A stretch of 64,000 bases of DNA, from NCBI GenBank assembly GCA_951802195.1, contig OX637627.1, forward strand, positions 1,178,001-1,242,000, given 5' to 3'. Shown here piece after piece: positions 33,718 to 45,019 of this stretch; position 1 is the stretch's first letter; the number at the start of each line of letters is the position of its first letter. Both the position numbers and the translations under genes were made by a program. The DNA is from Tausonia pullulans. Lineage: Eukaryota > Basidiomycota > Tremellomycetes > Cystofilobasidiales > Mrakiaceae. The notes below the pieces were generated by a model, which searched no databases, was not told where the DNA came from, and saw only the letters and a list, made by a program, of their open reading frames with translations.

Positions 33718-35120
33718 ATGACCGCTCCTTCTCCCACATACACCTTCACCTACAAGGCCGAACTTATGTCGGGGAGCGCTATTTCCCCACTCGAGATCCA
33801 GCTTGACGTTCATCTCCCCACGTCTGTCTCTCCTACATCGGCCGTCCCCGTGAGTCCATGCGCTCCGTACTCGAGTCTGGAGCCTTTCCCGCGCCCAGTC
33901 AGCCTTGACGCCTCCCCCCCTCTCTAGGTCATCTTTGCCCTTCATCCTGGAGGTCTTGTTGGATACGACCGGACTTGGCTGCCTCCCTGGGTCTTTGACC
34001 TCGCCCAGGAGAAAGGCTGGGCTGTCGTTGCACCGGACTATCGCCTTCTCGTCGGAGATGGGCCCGACAAGAAACCCGGTGTCGGGCTTGATGCTGGAGA
34101 TGTCCTGGACGATGCACTCGAGTACGTCGACCTACGTACCGGTGGATTGCTCGCTTGCTCGGCTGATCTTCATCCTCCAACGTAGCGCGTACAAGTGGGC
34201 CTTTGGCGGACCTCTGGCACAAGCTTTGAAGTCCAAGGGAGCCGACCTCACCCTCGATCCGTTCAGGGTCAATATCCTAGGCGTCAGCGCCGGTGAGTTT
34301 TGACCTGCAGAGAGTAGCGCTCGCCCTGAGCTGATCGTATGACCGGGCTCTGTCCAAGGTGGATGGCTGAGCTCCCTGCTCTGCTCCATAATTCCCAAGT
34401 CTGGCCTTCCAAGCCCAGCCTCGCAGCTGCTTCTCTACTCGGTCACTCAGCCGTTCTCGCCCTTCTACAGTGTCGCCAAGACGCGCGGCGCGCCTGATGC
34501 CATCGGTCTCTCGGATGACTACATCGAGACCGCCCACCGGTTTTGGACCCGGACTACCCTCGAGCCGACGGTAACTGGCTCGATCTCGCCCCCCGAGACT
34601 GAGAAGCGCGAGCTTGAGAAAAAGGACGCCCAGGGTCACCGGTAGATATCTCTTCTCTACCTGTGCTTCGGTGCCTAGTCGCCTGCTGACTCTCGCTTGT
34701 CGCTTCGCTAGCGGTATGATCTACGACTGGATGGTCGAGCAGGGTATTTTCTCCACCTTCATCCTCGGACTTGGAATTGAAGAGTTCACTGGCAAGGGCA
34801 AGAACGACAGCCAGCCTTCGTCGGTCATCTCCGCGCTGCAAGCCCGCCTCACCCCGCTCGTCGGCGATAACACCGCCGACGCTTCATACCCGCCAACCTT
34901 TGTGGTGCACGGCCTGGAAGACTCCCTCGTCCCTTACTCGGATGCCGAGTTCGTGCGGGACGCGCTCAAGAATGCGGGCGTGACGGTAGAGCTGGTGCTC
35001 GTCCCAAAGGTCGACCACGGGTTTGAGCACAGTTTGCACCTCGATGGTGGCAGCGAGTGGGACGATCTGATGCGTCAGGTTGGCACGTGGCTTGAAGCCC
35101 AGTTTTCAGAAAAGGCTTGA
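33718..35120 (+). CDS. alpha/beta-hydrolase (esterase/lipase-like)
   Basis: Start at 33718 gives MTAPSPTYTFTYKAELMSGS. The next exon has VIFALHPGGLVGYDRTWLPP, in which HPGG takes the place of the oxyanion HGGG motif of hormone-sensitive-lipase-type esterases, followed by AVVAPDYRLL and DVLDDALE. The nucleophile elbow is GVSAGG (Ser), split by an intron. The other triad members are visible as VVHGLEDSLVPYSDAEF (Asp) and VPKVDHGFEHSLH (His). The C-terminus is GTWLEAQFSEKA, stop 35118-35120. Five exons, about 370 residues. No signal peptide, so probably cytosolic. Substrate cannot be predicted; the fold and triad are well supported. Confidence 0.85.
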
Positions 35121-35457
35121 GATACAAATCTTCATTTTGGACCAAGAAAGTAATACGGAAGTCGCCTGCTGAGACAATCGCCGCCAGACGGCGCGCTGGA
35201 ACCGGTCGGATCTAGGCTCGGATGGCGTCATGCATCTGATGCCATGGGATGCAAAACGACGTCAGTTCCGATGTGCATGGCTGGTCTAGGTTCCGAAACA
35301 ACAGTGGCTTGAGAGAATCAGCAGCTAGCAGCTGCCGCTTCGATGGAGGCCCCTCCTGACCTTATAAGCCTCGTGGCGCTCGCCTCATTTAGCTTTTGTT
35401 CCTCCTCCTCTCCTATTCTGTCCTCTACCTAACATCTGCTCCCTCTGTCCGCCATCT
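35121..35457. other. intergenic region
   Basis: 337 bp between two plus-strand genes, containing a terminator region and the promoter of the Ser-rich gene. Nothing specific recognised. Confidence 0.4.
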
Positions 35458-36407
35458 ATGCTTATACCTCCATCAGCTCAACGCGACATTGCTCAACGGG
35501 AATCCACCCCCATCGCCAGGGCCGACAGCGATGACAGCCTGTCTCAAGCAACACCTCACTCCTCCTCCGTCTTGGGACCCCTCCGCCAACCTTCGCTCGT
35601 AAGCCCAGCTGTCGCCTCATCGTATTCCTCCAGCCCTGGCTCTTTAGCTGGTGCGGAGTTAGCAGCAGTAACAGCGGGCCCAGCTGTGCCGCTCTCCCCG
35701 GGTCAACGCCGAGCTCGCGAGCTCCTCACCCTCAGCGCAGACGCCATCGCTCTCGAGCGGTTCGGCCGGCTCACACCCACGCAGGAGGCCGAGGAGGAGA
35801 GCAAGCCGGAAAGCAGCGATCCCTTGCACGAGCGGATCGAGGTCCGGGAGGTCGACTCGGCCGAGGAGGAATGTGAGGAGGAGGGGGATAAACTCCGCCG
35901 CAAACCGAGGATACGAGGGGCAGTTATGACGTCGTCAATGAAGGGTCGGCTGTCTGGCCTTCTTGCCTCTCCCTTTTCCTCCAAACGACTTTCCTTCTCT
36001 GCGCAGGGTGACACAGAGAGGGACTCGCGATCACTCTTCTCTTCGTCGTACCCTCCTGCGGCTTCCTCTTCTTCCTCATCGCTCTCCACCGGGCGAAGAT
36101 ACTCGCAGTTGGTCGTGACAGACGACGATGCCGCTGGCAGTCTTCTCGGGGTTCCCCCCATCCTCTCCTACCTCGACCACAGAGTGCCTCCCTCCACGGA
36201 GGTTCCAGAAGCGCTGCCTGGTCGACGAATTCCACCGAGTTTGCGCCGAGGAACTTGATGGGCAGTCCCCCTCTCGTGGTCTCGTCGTCATCGGACGTGG
36301 CGCCCCCGGTGGCGGCGTCGGCCATACCAACAACGGCGAAGGTCTTGCATGGAGGATGGGGACAGCTCAGTGGGAGTCAGCTGGTGGAGAGCCGGAAAGG
36401 TGGCTGA
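35458..36407 (+). CDS. Ser-rich low-complexity protein of unknown function
   Basis: Start at 35458 gives MLIPPSAQRDIAQRESTPIA. It continues with Ser/Pro-rich sequence, LSPGQRRARELLTLSADAIA, an acidic segment VDSAEEECEEEGDK, a basic patch LRRKPRIRG, MTSSMKGRLSGLLASPFSSK and a poly-Ser run. The plain frame ends at 36258. If a 32-nt segment (36151-36182, GTTCCC...CCACAG) is removed as an intron, the frame continues as LLGSASLHGGSRSAAWSTNS, TEFAPRNLMGSPPLVVSSSS and ends QLVESRKGG at 36405-36407. The downstream frame has the same Ser/Pro/Ala style, which supports the splice. Low-complexity, probably disordered; no domain recognised. Alternative: a single-exon gene ending PSLRRGT at 36258. Confidence 0.5.
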
Positions 36408-36958
36408 GGCTTGATGATGAGATGAAATGAATCAAGAACACAGTTTGGGGAGCGCGCATCAGTGCTGCGTGCCACCCAACCCACTGGAACGAAAATCGGG
36501 CATCGTCGTCCTTCCCTCTTGCAGACGTACACTGATCCGTCGCAACAACACCTGCACTCACTCTCCCTCCTTGCTTCCAGTCGAAGAAGATCCAAGATCC
36601 GGACCTGCTATCCGCTGGCACCCTGGCGGTCTCTCCTTCGGCCCCCTCGTCCGCTCGGCGGATACTAGCTCCTTATCACTCCCTTCCTTGCCTTTCAACT
36701 TCCTTTCCTTTCTCTTTCGGCCTTGACTCCCTTTTGTCGTCGACCCGATTGTGCGGTTCCTGACGTCTATCCTGAATCCTTCAGGCCCTTGATCCATCGT
36801 CGTCCTCGTCCTCTCCTCCCGATCTCGCTCATGCCTCTTCATACAGCTAGTCTCGCTCTTGAGCCCACAGTTAGATCGACCAGCAACTAGATAGACTATC
36901 TCTTTACATAAACAAAAGCAAAACAGAACGAAAGAATCGAAACGATACCTCGCTAGAC
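36408..36958. other. convergent 3' region
   Basis: 551 bp between the Ser-rich gene and the SDR gene, both ending here. Contains pyrimidine-rich stretches near 36670-36720. No gene seen. Confidence 0.45.
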
Positions 36959-38272
36959 TCAGCCACGTCCGACGAACGGCATGTTGGTCGCCCTGGGTGG
37001 TCGGTCGTCGATCGCAATGTCAGCTCGCGCGCTTCTGCCGAGGATGGAAGGGGAGGGGTCGCTTCACGCACATGATCGTCATGTTTGCGACGTTGGTCGT
37101 CAAGCTCTGGCTCGCCATGAACACGACCGCTCGTGCGACATCGTCGACGGGCATCCCGGGTTCGACGAGGTCGTGGCCCGAGGCTTGCTTCTTGGCTCTG
37201 CCGACGCCGCCGAGGGAGGTGACGGCGTTGCCGATGTCGATCTGAGAGCAGGCGATGGAGAAGGCGCGGCCGTCGAGCTGGGTGCACTTGGTGAGGCCAA
37301 GGATGGCGTGCCTGGTGAAAATGGGGAAGGAGGAGGGGGAGGGGGTTTTGTTCAGAAGGGGAGAAAGGAAGAAGGAGGCGCTGCAATGAGGGCTCACTTG
37401 GACATGGTGTAAGGGGCACTGTCTGTGTAAGAAGAAGGGGATGGATCTTCAGTCGTGTGGCAGATGAGAGACAGAGTGTCAAAGTAGTGACGCACTCGGC
37501 CGAGGAGCGAAAGCCGAGATCGAGCCATTGTCTGTCGCGCACCCATCATCGTCAACAATCTTTCTAGACACTCTAGAAGTGACCGTGTGGGAACCCACTG
37601 ATGATCCGGCCTCCCTGTGGCGTCTGCGCCTTCATCTGCTTGACGGCAAACTGCGTCGTCAAAAAGCACGCCCGGACGTTGGTCGCCATCATGCTGTCAA
37701 AGAGCGAGATGGGCGTGTCCTCGATGAAGGGATCCGGGGCGGCCATGCCGGCGTTCTGAGGGGGAGCAGCAGAGCGATGGTCATCAGAGAACGTAAGATA
37801 TGGATGTCTGGCAGCGACTCACATTGAAGAGCAGGTCGACGCGGCCTTTCGAAGCGTCCAGCTCGTCAGCGACCCACTATCTCAACACTTTCTCTCTTTC
37901 TCTCCTGTCGGTCGGCACCCACCAAACTTGGCGACGACCTGCTCGAAGAGCCCAGAGACGCCGTCCTCCTTGGAAATGTCACCGACGACGGCGATAAGCT
38001 CGTCCTCGCGGTCACTGGAGCCGGCGGCTTCGAGCGCGAGCCGCTTGGTCTCGTCGAGTTCGGCCTGGCGCCGGCCGGAGAGGGCGACGGCGAAGCCAGC
38101 CTGGAAAAGAGCAATTGAGGAGGCGCGGCCGATGCCTGTAGGGGGAGAGGGGGGAGGCAGAGGGAAGCAGAACGGAAAGGGTGGGAGTGAGCCAGCGGGA
38201 AGGAGGAGCGAGAGGGAGAGAGATAGCGGACGTACCGGAGGAGGCACCCGTGACGATGGCGATGGGGGACAT
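36959..38272 (-). CDS. short-chain dehydrogenase/reductase (SDR)
   Basis: NAD(P)-dependent oxidoreductase with a Rossmann fold. The start at 38272 gives [13 protein letters not shown], and splicing continues [20 protein letters not shown], completing the TGASSGIG cofactor motif. Then [40 protein letters not shown], and the structural NNAG motif ([18 protein letters not shown]). The catalytic block is [20 protein letters not shown] (Tyr-x-x-x-Lys), followed by [40 protein letters not shown] and NVANMTIM. A last short exon appears to add [10 protein letters not shown], stop 36959-36961. About seven exons. Substrate cannot be assigned. Divergent from the UPF0303 gene, 501 bp apart. Confidence 0.9.
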
Positions 38273-38773
38273 GGCTGTGAGGGGAAGACGGGACTGGATT
38301 CGCAGACAGGTGGTGGTGGTTGACTGCAAAACAGACAGCGACAGCCCAGAGGCCGAAGTCCCAGTCGAGAGGGCGAGGGGACAGCGGAACGGAGGTACGG
38401 GCCGACTGAAACTACGCGGTTCTTCGTTCCCCCGCTCGGCGACCGCCGAGCGAGAATCCCGCTGCCGCTCGGCTCTGTTGATCCTCGTCGACTCAGGCCG
38501 GAAAACCAGAAGACAGAATATAGATAAGGCTGTGATCTGCGCGGTTCGAAAGATACTTCTTGTACTGTGGTTCTCTACGGGTCTCGCAATAGCCCTGTTC
38601 TCATCCCCGCCCCAGCGTCACAGCCATGTCGGTTCCGAGCGGGGCGCCGGTGGGCTAAGAGGGGAGGTTCGCAGGCCGTCGACGTCAAAGCCGGCGGTTC
38701 GTCAGCGGGCAAAGGTCGCCCTCGACCACCTTCATCTTCCCTCTTCCCGAAACCCTTTCTCCCGTCTGCCATC
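38273..38773. promoter_or_regulatory. shared divergent 5' region of SDR and UPF0303 genes
   Basis: 501 bp. Contains an inverted repeat GCTCGGC-GACC-GCCGAGC at 38434-38451, a CGG/CCG-containing palindrome that could be a Zn2Cys6 regulator site or a hairpin (inference). Confidence 0.5.
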
Positions 38774-39451
38774 ATGTCTTTCGTGAGTCGGTTGCCCCAG
38801 GGCATGGCCAGTTCTGCTGCTCACATTCCTGCTGTCCTCGTCGCGTCGTTGCGTGCCGGCTACCGCGGCTACGTCAGAACGCTGCCGAGATCGACCAGCA
38901 AGAGTCCACCCTCATCCTTCCTACGTTCACCTCGCAAACCGCCTACGCCCTCGGCACCTCCATCCGTTCTCTCATTCAAAAGACCCACCCGGGCTCCCCC
39001 GCCGTCATCGCCATTTTCGCTGGCTCGACGTCCCAGCTGTACTTCTTCGCGACGGCCGCGGAGGGCACCCAGCCGGACAACATGGAGTGGGTCGAGAGGA
39101 AGCGGAGGAGTGTTGTGCGCTGGATGAAGTCGACGGCTGCGCTGCGATGCAAGTTTGGGTCGAACGGCCCTCCGGCGCAGTACGGAACTCCTGAGGAGGT
39201 GAGCTGAGCTGAGCTTGAGCTGAGCTGCTGTCGCGCCTGCCCCTCTTGCGCTACGCTCCCGCCCTCGCTGACGATGCGAACGCTGGTCGGTGATCCAGCT
39301 CTACGCCTCCCACGGAGGAGGCTTCCCTCTTCGGATCAAGGGGCTCGAGACGCTCGCGGGCGTCGCCGTCGTCTCGGGGCTCGCTCAGGAGGATGACCAC
39401 AAGATGATTGTCGAGTCGCTCAAGGCCTTCCTTAAGGAGGAGCAGAAGTAA
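38774..39451 (+). CDS. UPF0303 / DUF336 (GlcG/HbpS-like) protein, YBR137W-like
   Basis: The first coding exon is only nine bases (ATG TCT TTC), followed by an intron ending ...CTACGTCAG. The next exon reads NAAEIDQQESTLILPTFTSQ, TAYALGTSIRSLIQKTHPGS, YFFATAAEGTQPDNMEWVER and STAALRCKFG. After an intron (donor at 39199) it continues LYASHGGGFPLRIKGLETLA, GVAVVSGLAQEDDHKMIVES and LKAFLKEEQK, stop 39449-39451. The GGGFPLRIKG... G-V-x-VSGL-Q-DDHK block is diagnostic of UPF0303 proteins such as yeast YBR137W. The yeast protein is linked to the Get/tail-anchored pathway; bacterial relatives bind haem or corrinoids (family knowledge). Role here not known. About 165-175 residues, a normal length. Confidence 0.9.
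39199..39227 (+). repeat. TGAGC tandem repeat spanning a 5' splice site
   Basis: The intron of the UPF0303 gene starts GTGAGC and runs into imperfect tandem copies of TGAGC, offering several overlapping GTGAGC/TGAGC strings. Confidence 0.7.
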
Positions 39452-39996
39452 AGGGCGACGATGAAGAAATGATTAAAATATTCAAAAGCTTGACTCAGCT
39501 ATTGCTGTTGGCACCTGTCCGTTGCCATCGCGCAAGTGCTACCCCGGTTATCGCAGTTCGGTGTATCTAGGGGCAAAGACGAAGCAAGGGAAGGGAGGTT
39601 GGGGGGGGTTGGGGAAGGCGACTCCTCGCGTCCAACTCCAGTGCAGCCGTCGACATCCTCGTACATGAAAAAGCTGTTGTTCTCCTATCCTTGCCTGTTA
39701 GCAGCACGCGTGCGAGCGCCGGTCGCGGACGGCCTGAGCCACTGTGTCCCTCTCTATCTCTCTCGGATGCAAGCGAGCGAGAAATCCAAGAGCCAAAACC
39801 TCCCATGTCTATATAGGGTCAACCCACCACCACCACCACCGCCACCACCACCATCACTGCATTCAAGCAAAGGGAGTGGGGGGGAAGGGGAAGGGGGGTC
39901 TTTTTGAGTGAAACACCAACCGCTCGTCCACACCACCCATCCACCATCGTCACCGCCGCGCCAGGCGACGACCAACGCCGACTGGACCACCGCCCC
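39452..39996. other. convergent 3' region with CCA repeat
   Basis: 545 bp between UPF0303 and eIF3f stop codons. Contains a CCA trinucleotide array at about 39828-39858 and G runs near 39880-39898. No gene seen. Confidence 0.5.
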
Positions 39997-41630
39997 TTAC
40001 GACTGGAGGAGGTTGATCCGAGCGGCGAGCTCGACCTGACTCCGGACGAGGGACGAGAGGTACGAGACCATAAGGGTGTCCTGGAGAAGAGCCACGTGTG
40101 TCAGCCAAAGACGACCCCAGCAAGACAGAAGAACCACCCCACACGCGTGCACTCACCTGGAGCTGCGAGTTGACACCCTTCTCCCAGTCCTCCCCACCTC
40201 CAACACGGCCCACGACATCCATGAGGGCCCGGCCGACCTCCGGGTCGCCCTCGCGCTCGCCCTTGACGACGGCGTCGACGTACTCCCTGACGCGGGCGAG
40301 GTCGGCGCGCGTGTTCGCGAGGGCGCGCTCGAGGGTCGCGATGGAGGAAGAGGAGGAGGGAGCGGCGGCGTCGGATGAGGAGGAAGAGGAAGCGGTGGAG
40401 GAAAGCGAGGGGACGATCGCGTGAAGGGGCGTCGCGGGCGAGATGGTGAGCGGGAGGGGAAGGAACGTGCAGAACTCGTTCGGGGTGATGCCGATCGGGG
40501 AGGAAACCCAGCCCTTGACTCCGAGACCGTCGGCGTTGCCCTTGGCGGTGGTGTCGACCGTCAGGTGCACCGCGGGGAGAGGAGCGGTCTCGACGGAGAA
40601 GAAGTTCTGAATGAGGGCCGAGAAGACGTCGGGCGTCGGCGAGGTCGCGTACCTGGTGACGAGCGGGTTGGAGGTGCAAGGAGCCAAAAGTCAGCAAGAC
40701 GTCTGAGGCTGAAAAGGTGGGTAGGAACGATAGTCGAAAACAAGGAGCGACAACCAGAGAACAAAGCGAGAGAGAAGCGAGACGCGAGGCCTGCCTGATT
40801 CGCGTGTCTCCCCCCTCTCGACTGGCCTGACCACCCGCGCCCACCGTCTCGTCTGTGGACGTCTCGCCAGGACAAGGGAAGTCTGCTCCTGCCCTCCCAG
40901 CTCGGAACAGCGCAGCGTCGCATTGTCGACGACGCGAAACGGTTGAGAGTGGCCCCTTGAAGCGCGCCTTTCAAAAAGCGGTTCGACTCGATGCGCCGAC
41001 TGACGCGCTCGGTGCTCGCGCCGGGGAACAGGCAGGGATGCTCCCGACCCCAGCCAGAGGTAGTTCAAAGTCCTCTCTGTCGCTTGAGCCGATGGGAACG
41101 TTCGCCACGCCACGCGTCCAGCCGCTAGAGAGCAAGAGGGAACCCGAGAAAGGACAGAGCCGCGACTGACCATCCGACGAGGCCCTCCTTGTCGCCCGAG
41201 ACCTTCCTGTAGGCCTCACGCATCTCCCTGAACTCGCGCTCGGCGAGGAAGTTCTTGGCCTCGTCGTGGACGACGGGGAAGGCGTTGGTGACGACGACCT
41301 CGCCGGCATCGGTGCGCCGGCCGAGGAGGGCGCCAATGACGCGCGGCTGGGAGGGCGAGGGCCGGCGGGTGTGGTGGTTGAGGACGGCAAGGAGGGGGAG
41401 CGGCTGGAGCGTGAGCTGCGTCGGGGTGCGGCTGCCGGCAGAGTGGAATACATGCGGGGTGATGCGGCGATAGAGCGGGCGGGACGCGAGCGAGAGACCC
41501 AGGACGCGAAGAAGGGAACAGGGAAGACCAGGGGAGGAAGTCAGCTTCGACGACGAGAGCCCTATATGCCGGATGCCGCGGGGACGGACGTGGTTCCGGC
41601 AGTGGGAAGGGAGACGTGAATGGACGACAT
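39997..41630 (-). CDS. eukaryotic translation initiation factor 3 subunit F
   Basis: Subunit of eIF3, which loads mRNA and the ternary complex on the 40S ribosome (family knowledge). The start at 41630 gives MSSIHVSLPTAG; the next exon gives TQLTLQPLPLLAVLNHHTRR, VIGALLGRRTDAGEVVVTNA, FPVVHDEAKNFLAEREFREM and EAYRKVSGDKEGLVGW. This is an MPN domain of the non-catalytic type (no HxHxxD zinc motif). Then YATSPTPDVFSALIQNFFSV, PAVHLTVDTT, GLGVKGWVSSPIGITPNEFC, TFLPLPLTI, a Ser-rich linker, ERALANTRADLARVREYVDA and QDTLMVSYLSSLVRSQVELA, ending RINLLQS, stop 39997-39999. This is the eIF3f layout. The exact junction between exon 1 and 2 is uncertain. Head to head with TIM50. Confidence 0.93.
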
Positions 41631-41907
41631 GGCGGCGGGAGCAGGGTGACGGGCAGAGAGAAGCTGGTGGTCGTTGGCCTTGCGCCCTGCTCGCCCTCGC
41701 TGGCGCCCGCCGGCTTGCACTCATTTTTCGCGCGCGTGCCAGCCACGGGCGCACGACCCAAACGGCGCGGGACGGCGACACGGCGGACGCGAGACAGCCC
41801 AGCCGGCTTCTCTGCATCGACGTCGACGACGTCAACCACCACCCAGCACCCGTCACCGACCCACCCGACCTCGCCGTCGCCGCCCTCCACCCCTCCGTCC
41901 CACCCCG
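41631..41907. promoter_or_regulatory. shared divergent 5' region of eIF3f and TIM50
   Basis: 277 bp between start codons. No element assigned by eye. Confidence 0.5.
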
Positions 41908-44080
41908 ATGGCGCCCATCGCTGCCCTCGCCCGGCCGGCCCTCGCCCGCGGGCTCGCCGCCGCCGCTCGTCGCCCCGCGGTCCTCGCCACCGCTGCTCGT
42001 CGGCTTCCGTTCCGTGCTCTCTCCCTCAGTCCGCGCCTGTTCGACGCCGCCGCTCCGCCGCCCAAGGGGACGCCCGACGGAGGGGCCCAGGCTGGTCAGA
42101 GGCCCGTCGCCGGCGCTCCCGGGTCGGCGTCGGACGTCGAGACGTCGCTCCCCCCGCTTTTCAACGACGCCGTCGCCCCTGGCAAGCCCCCCGCCGCCGA
42201 TCCCACGCTTCCTCCGCCCTCTGCGTCGGCTGCTGGTGGTGCTGGTGGTGCCCATGTGCCCGCCGAGCCGTTTGTCCCGCTCCCGTCGTTCGACATCGAC
42301 ACCGAGACCGAGACGGCGCGCAAGAAACAGGCCGAGCAGGGCCCGCAGGGCGGCAGGCCTTTCGTTCCGAACATGTTCGATTACCTCTCGGGCAAGTCGG
42401 GCCTCATCCTCACCGTCGCAGGTGCCGCCTACATCGGGTGGTACCTCTTCGGCGAGGACGCTAGCCAGGAGGAGCTCGCGAGCTACGGCGTCAAGGTGCG
42501 TCATCCGAGCCGTTCTCTTCTTCTCTCTCGACTTTCTCATCCGGTGGTGCCAGTCCACTTTTCCACATCTTGACACTCACGCTCTTCCCTTTCGTTTGCT
42601 CATCCCGCTAGCCTGAGGACCCTACCCCCTCCGCCTGGGCCATCGCCAAGGCTCGGCTCCACATGAACACCGATGTCCGTGTCCTCCGACGTCCTTCTCC
42701 CGCCCGTCTGTCTCTGACGTCTTCCTCGCGCCCGATTGACCAGCTCGCCAACAAGTTCATTACCGAGCCTGCATTCGAGAACGTCCTCCCGCCCAAGATC
42801 CCCCCCGAGCGACCCTTCACGCTCCTCGTTGATCTCGAGGGCATCCTCACCTGCTCCAAGTGGGACGCCGAGCACGGCTGGCGGACAGCCAAGCGACCGG
42901 GAGCCGACTATTTCCTAGCGTGAGTGGCACCCTGTTGTCTGGCGAGGGCTCAGCTGACGACGGCTCTGTCCTTGCTCCAGCTATCTCTCGCAGTTCTACG
43001 AGATCGTTCTCTTCACGACCATGGCCTCGATGGTCCGTTCTCCAGCGCTTCCTCCGCACATATATGCACCTGTTCGCTGACACTCGCACGCGCATTCAAC
43101 CCACCTTCAGAATGCCGCCCCCGTCGCTGAGAAGCTCGACCCCTGGGCCGTCTACATGCCGTACCGCCTCTTCCGCGACTCCACTCGATTTGAGTACCGG
43201 AACGAGAAGTTCGGCTCCAACATCGTCATCAAGGATCTGGCGAACCTCAACCGGCCGCTCGAGACGGTCATCATGCTCGACACGGAGAAGTCCCATGCCG
43301 CCCGTCAGCCGGACAACGCGCTCATCTTGCCCAAGTGGACGGGAGACCCGGAGGACAAGGGGCTCATTGAACTGATTCCATTCCTCGAGTGTGCGTAGGC
43401 AACATCTTCGTTTCCTACCTGATCGCGACTGACTCTCTCTCTCTCTCCCCTTCCCATCCCTCTCCCTCCCAGCCATCGGTATCTATGCCCCCAAGGACGT
43501 TCGTCCGATCCTCAAGGCCTACGAGGACAAGGATGTGGGCCAGGAGTACGCCAGGATCGAGGCTCAGCGCCGAGAGATCGAGTACCGGAACTGGGCGGCG
43601 ACGCCCCAGGGTCAGCGGACTCTCGCAGCCTACGATCAGAACCAGAACGCCTCTCCGACTGCGTCGTCGCTGCCGTCGTCGGGCTGGTCCCTCTCCTCCC
43701 TCTTCTCCCACTCCCCTTCCACTCCCACCGCCATCTCCTCCTCCGCCCCCTCGGGTCGTCCCGGCCCCCCTCCGTCGTACGTTGACCAGCGCCGCGCTCA
43801 AGCCCAAGAGCTCTACCGCCTCGAGCAAAAGTACTTCGACGACCACCGAGCAGAGATCGAGCGGCAGATCGCCGAGGACCGTGAGAGGCAGATGAAGGAG
43901 TTTGAGCAGTCGCCGTTGGGTCAGGTGTTCGGGGCTCCCGCAGCGGTCGGTGGGTTCGTGAAGAGCTTGAACCCGTTCGCGAAGAAGGAGGACGCTGAGG
44001 GCGGCGTGGTCGATGAGGACAAGAAGAATCTGGAGACGGAGCTGAAGTCGCAGAGTGGGCAGGTCGTTGGGGGCAAGTAA
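41908..44080 (+). CDS. TIM50: mitochondrial import inner membrane translocase subunit TIM50
   Basis: Receptor subunit of the TIM23 presequence translocase in the inner membrane (family knowledge). Start at 41908 gives [20 protein letters not shown] with an Arg/Ala-rich presequence, then a Pro/Ala/Ser-rich stretch. One membrane span lies in the block [20 protein letters not shown]. After a splice: [34 protein letters not shown] and the FCP1-like (NIF) domain [91 protein letters not shown]. The phosphatase motif DxDx(T/V) reads DLEGI, so catalysis is not expected, as is usual for Tim50. The C-terminal region has a coiled segment [20 protein letters not shown] and ends SGQVVGGK, stop 44078-44080. 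Five or six exons. Confidence 0.96.
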
Positions 44081-45019
44081 GGGTGGAAAGTTATATTGCA
44101 TGATGCAGGTGGGAATGCTACACCCCCCTCCTCCCTCCTCCCCCTCTCCCTCTTCCCGTTCGCTCTCAGCGCGGAACCAGACAGTGAAAGCGGGCCATCG
44201 ATGTGCAAGGGCAAATATTTTTTCTCACTTCCGGCGCTTGGCGACCCTCCCGTCTCCGTCAAACCCATATCCAAAGGTGTGCACACAGCGTCACCTGGTG
44301 AGCAAAGCGCAAATCTCCCGAAACGAAAGGGAGCGTTGTAGTCTTCGCGAGCGCCAGCATTCTCAGAAAGAAGGACGGGCGCTCCACGGCGGCGAGGTGA
44401 GACACGGTCTGCCTACGAAAATCAAAATGTGGTATGGTAGCCGAGATCAAGAGAGGAGTAGAGGAAGAGAGAACAGATGAACGAGGGCGACGGCAGGTTG
44501 GGTCTGCCGGCCGCCATCTGGCAACCCGACTCCCGCACTCCTGCAGCCCTTTCTACCGACTGGTCCAGGTGGCAAACAAAGGCGAGCTGAGTGAAGGAGG
44601 TCCAATTAAGGCTCGACGAGAAATCTGGAGCAACGCTCAGGGCGGTACTGACTCAGTCGCTAAAAGAACTCATCCTTGACAAGTAGATGCCTCGTGAGTG
44701 TCTCTTGTTCACGGGGACGTAGCGGTAAGCGTCGTGTTCTCGCCTCCCTCAGTGGAAGGCTGCTCACCTGCCAGGTGCCATAACCATCTCCCTCTGTGCC
44801 TTCGCTCGGTTTTTTCATCCCAAGGTTGGCATATAGATCAAGAGGGGTCGATGAGCTGAAAATCCTGTGCATGATAAAGATAGATCAGACTGCAGGAGCA
44901 ACGGAGGCGGGTCAGCCATGGGCCAAATCTCGCTTCTCCTCGATCCTTTCATGCTTCATCTCCCCCATCATAAGATTCAAATATACCATTTATTAGTTAA
45001 CCTATCACGGAAGCCATGA
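44081..45019. other. convergent 3' region
   Basis: 939 bp between TIM50 and the FAD oxidoreductase. Only short, composition-driven ORFs; no gene supported. Longer than most convergent gaps here. Confidence 0.45.

Noticed and set aside
41125-42576. Open frame of 483 codons on the minus strand over the TIM50 5' part and eIF3f
   Set aside because: It reads eIF3f exon sequence only at its 3' end and otherwise antisense to TIM50; composition of a GC-rich shadow frame. eIF3f is better modelled with a spliced start at 41630.
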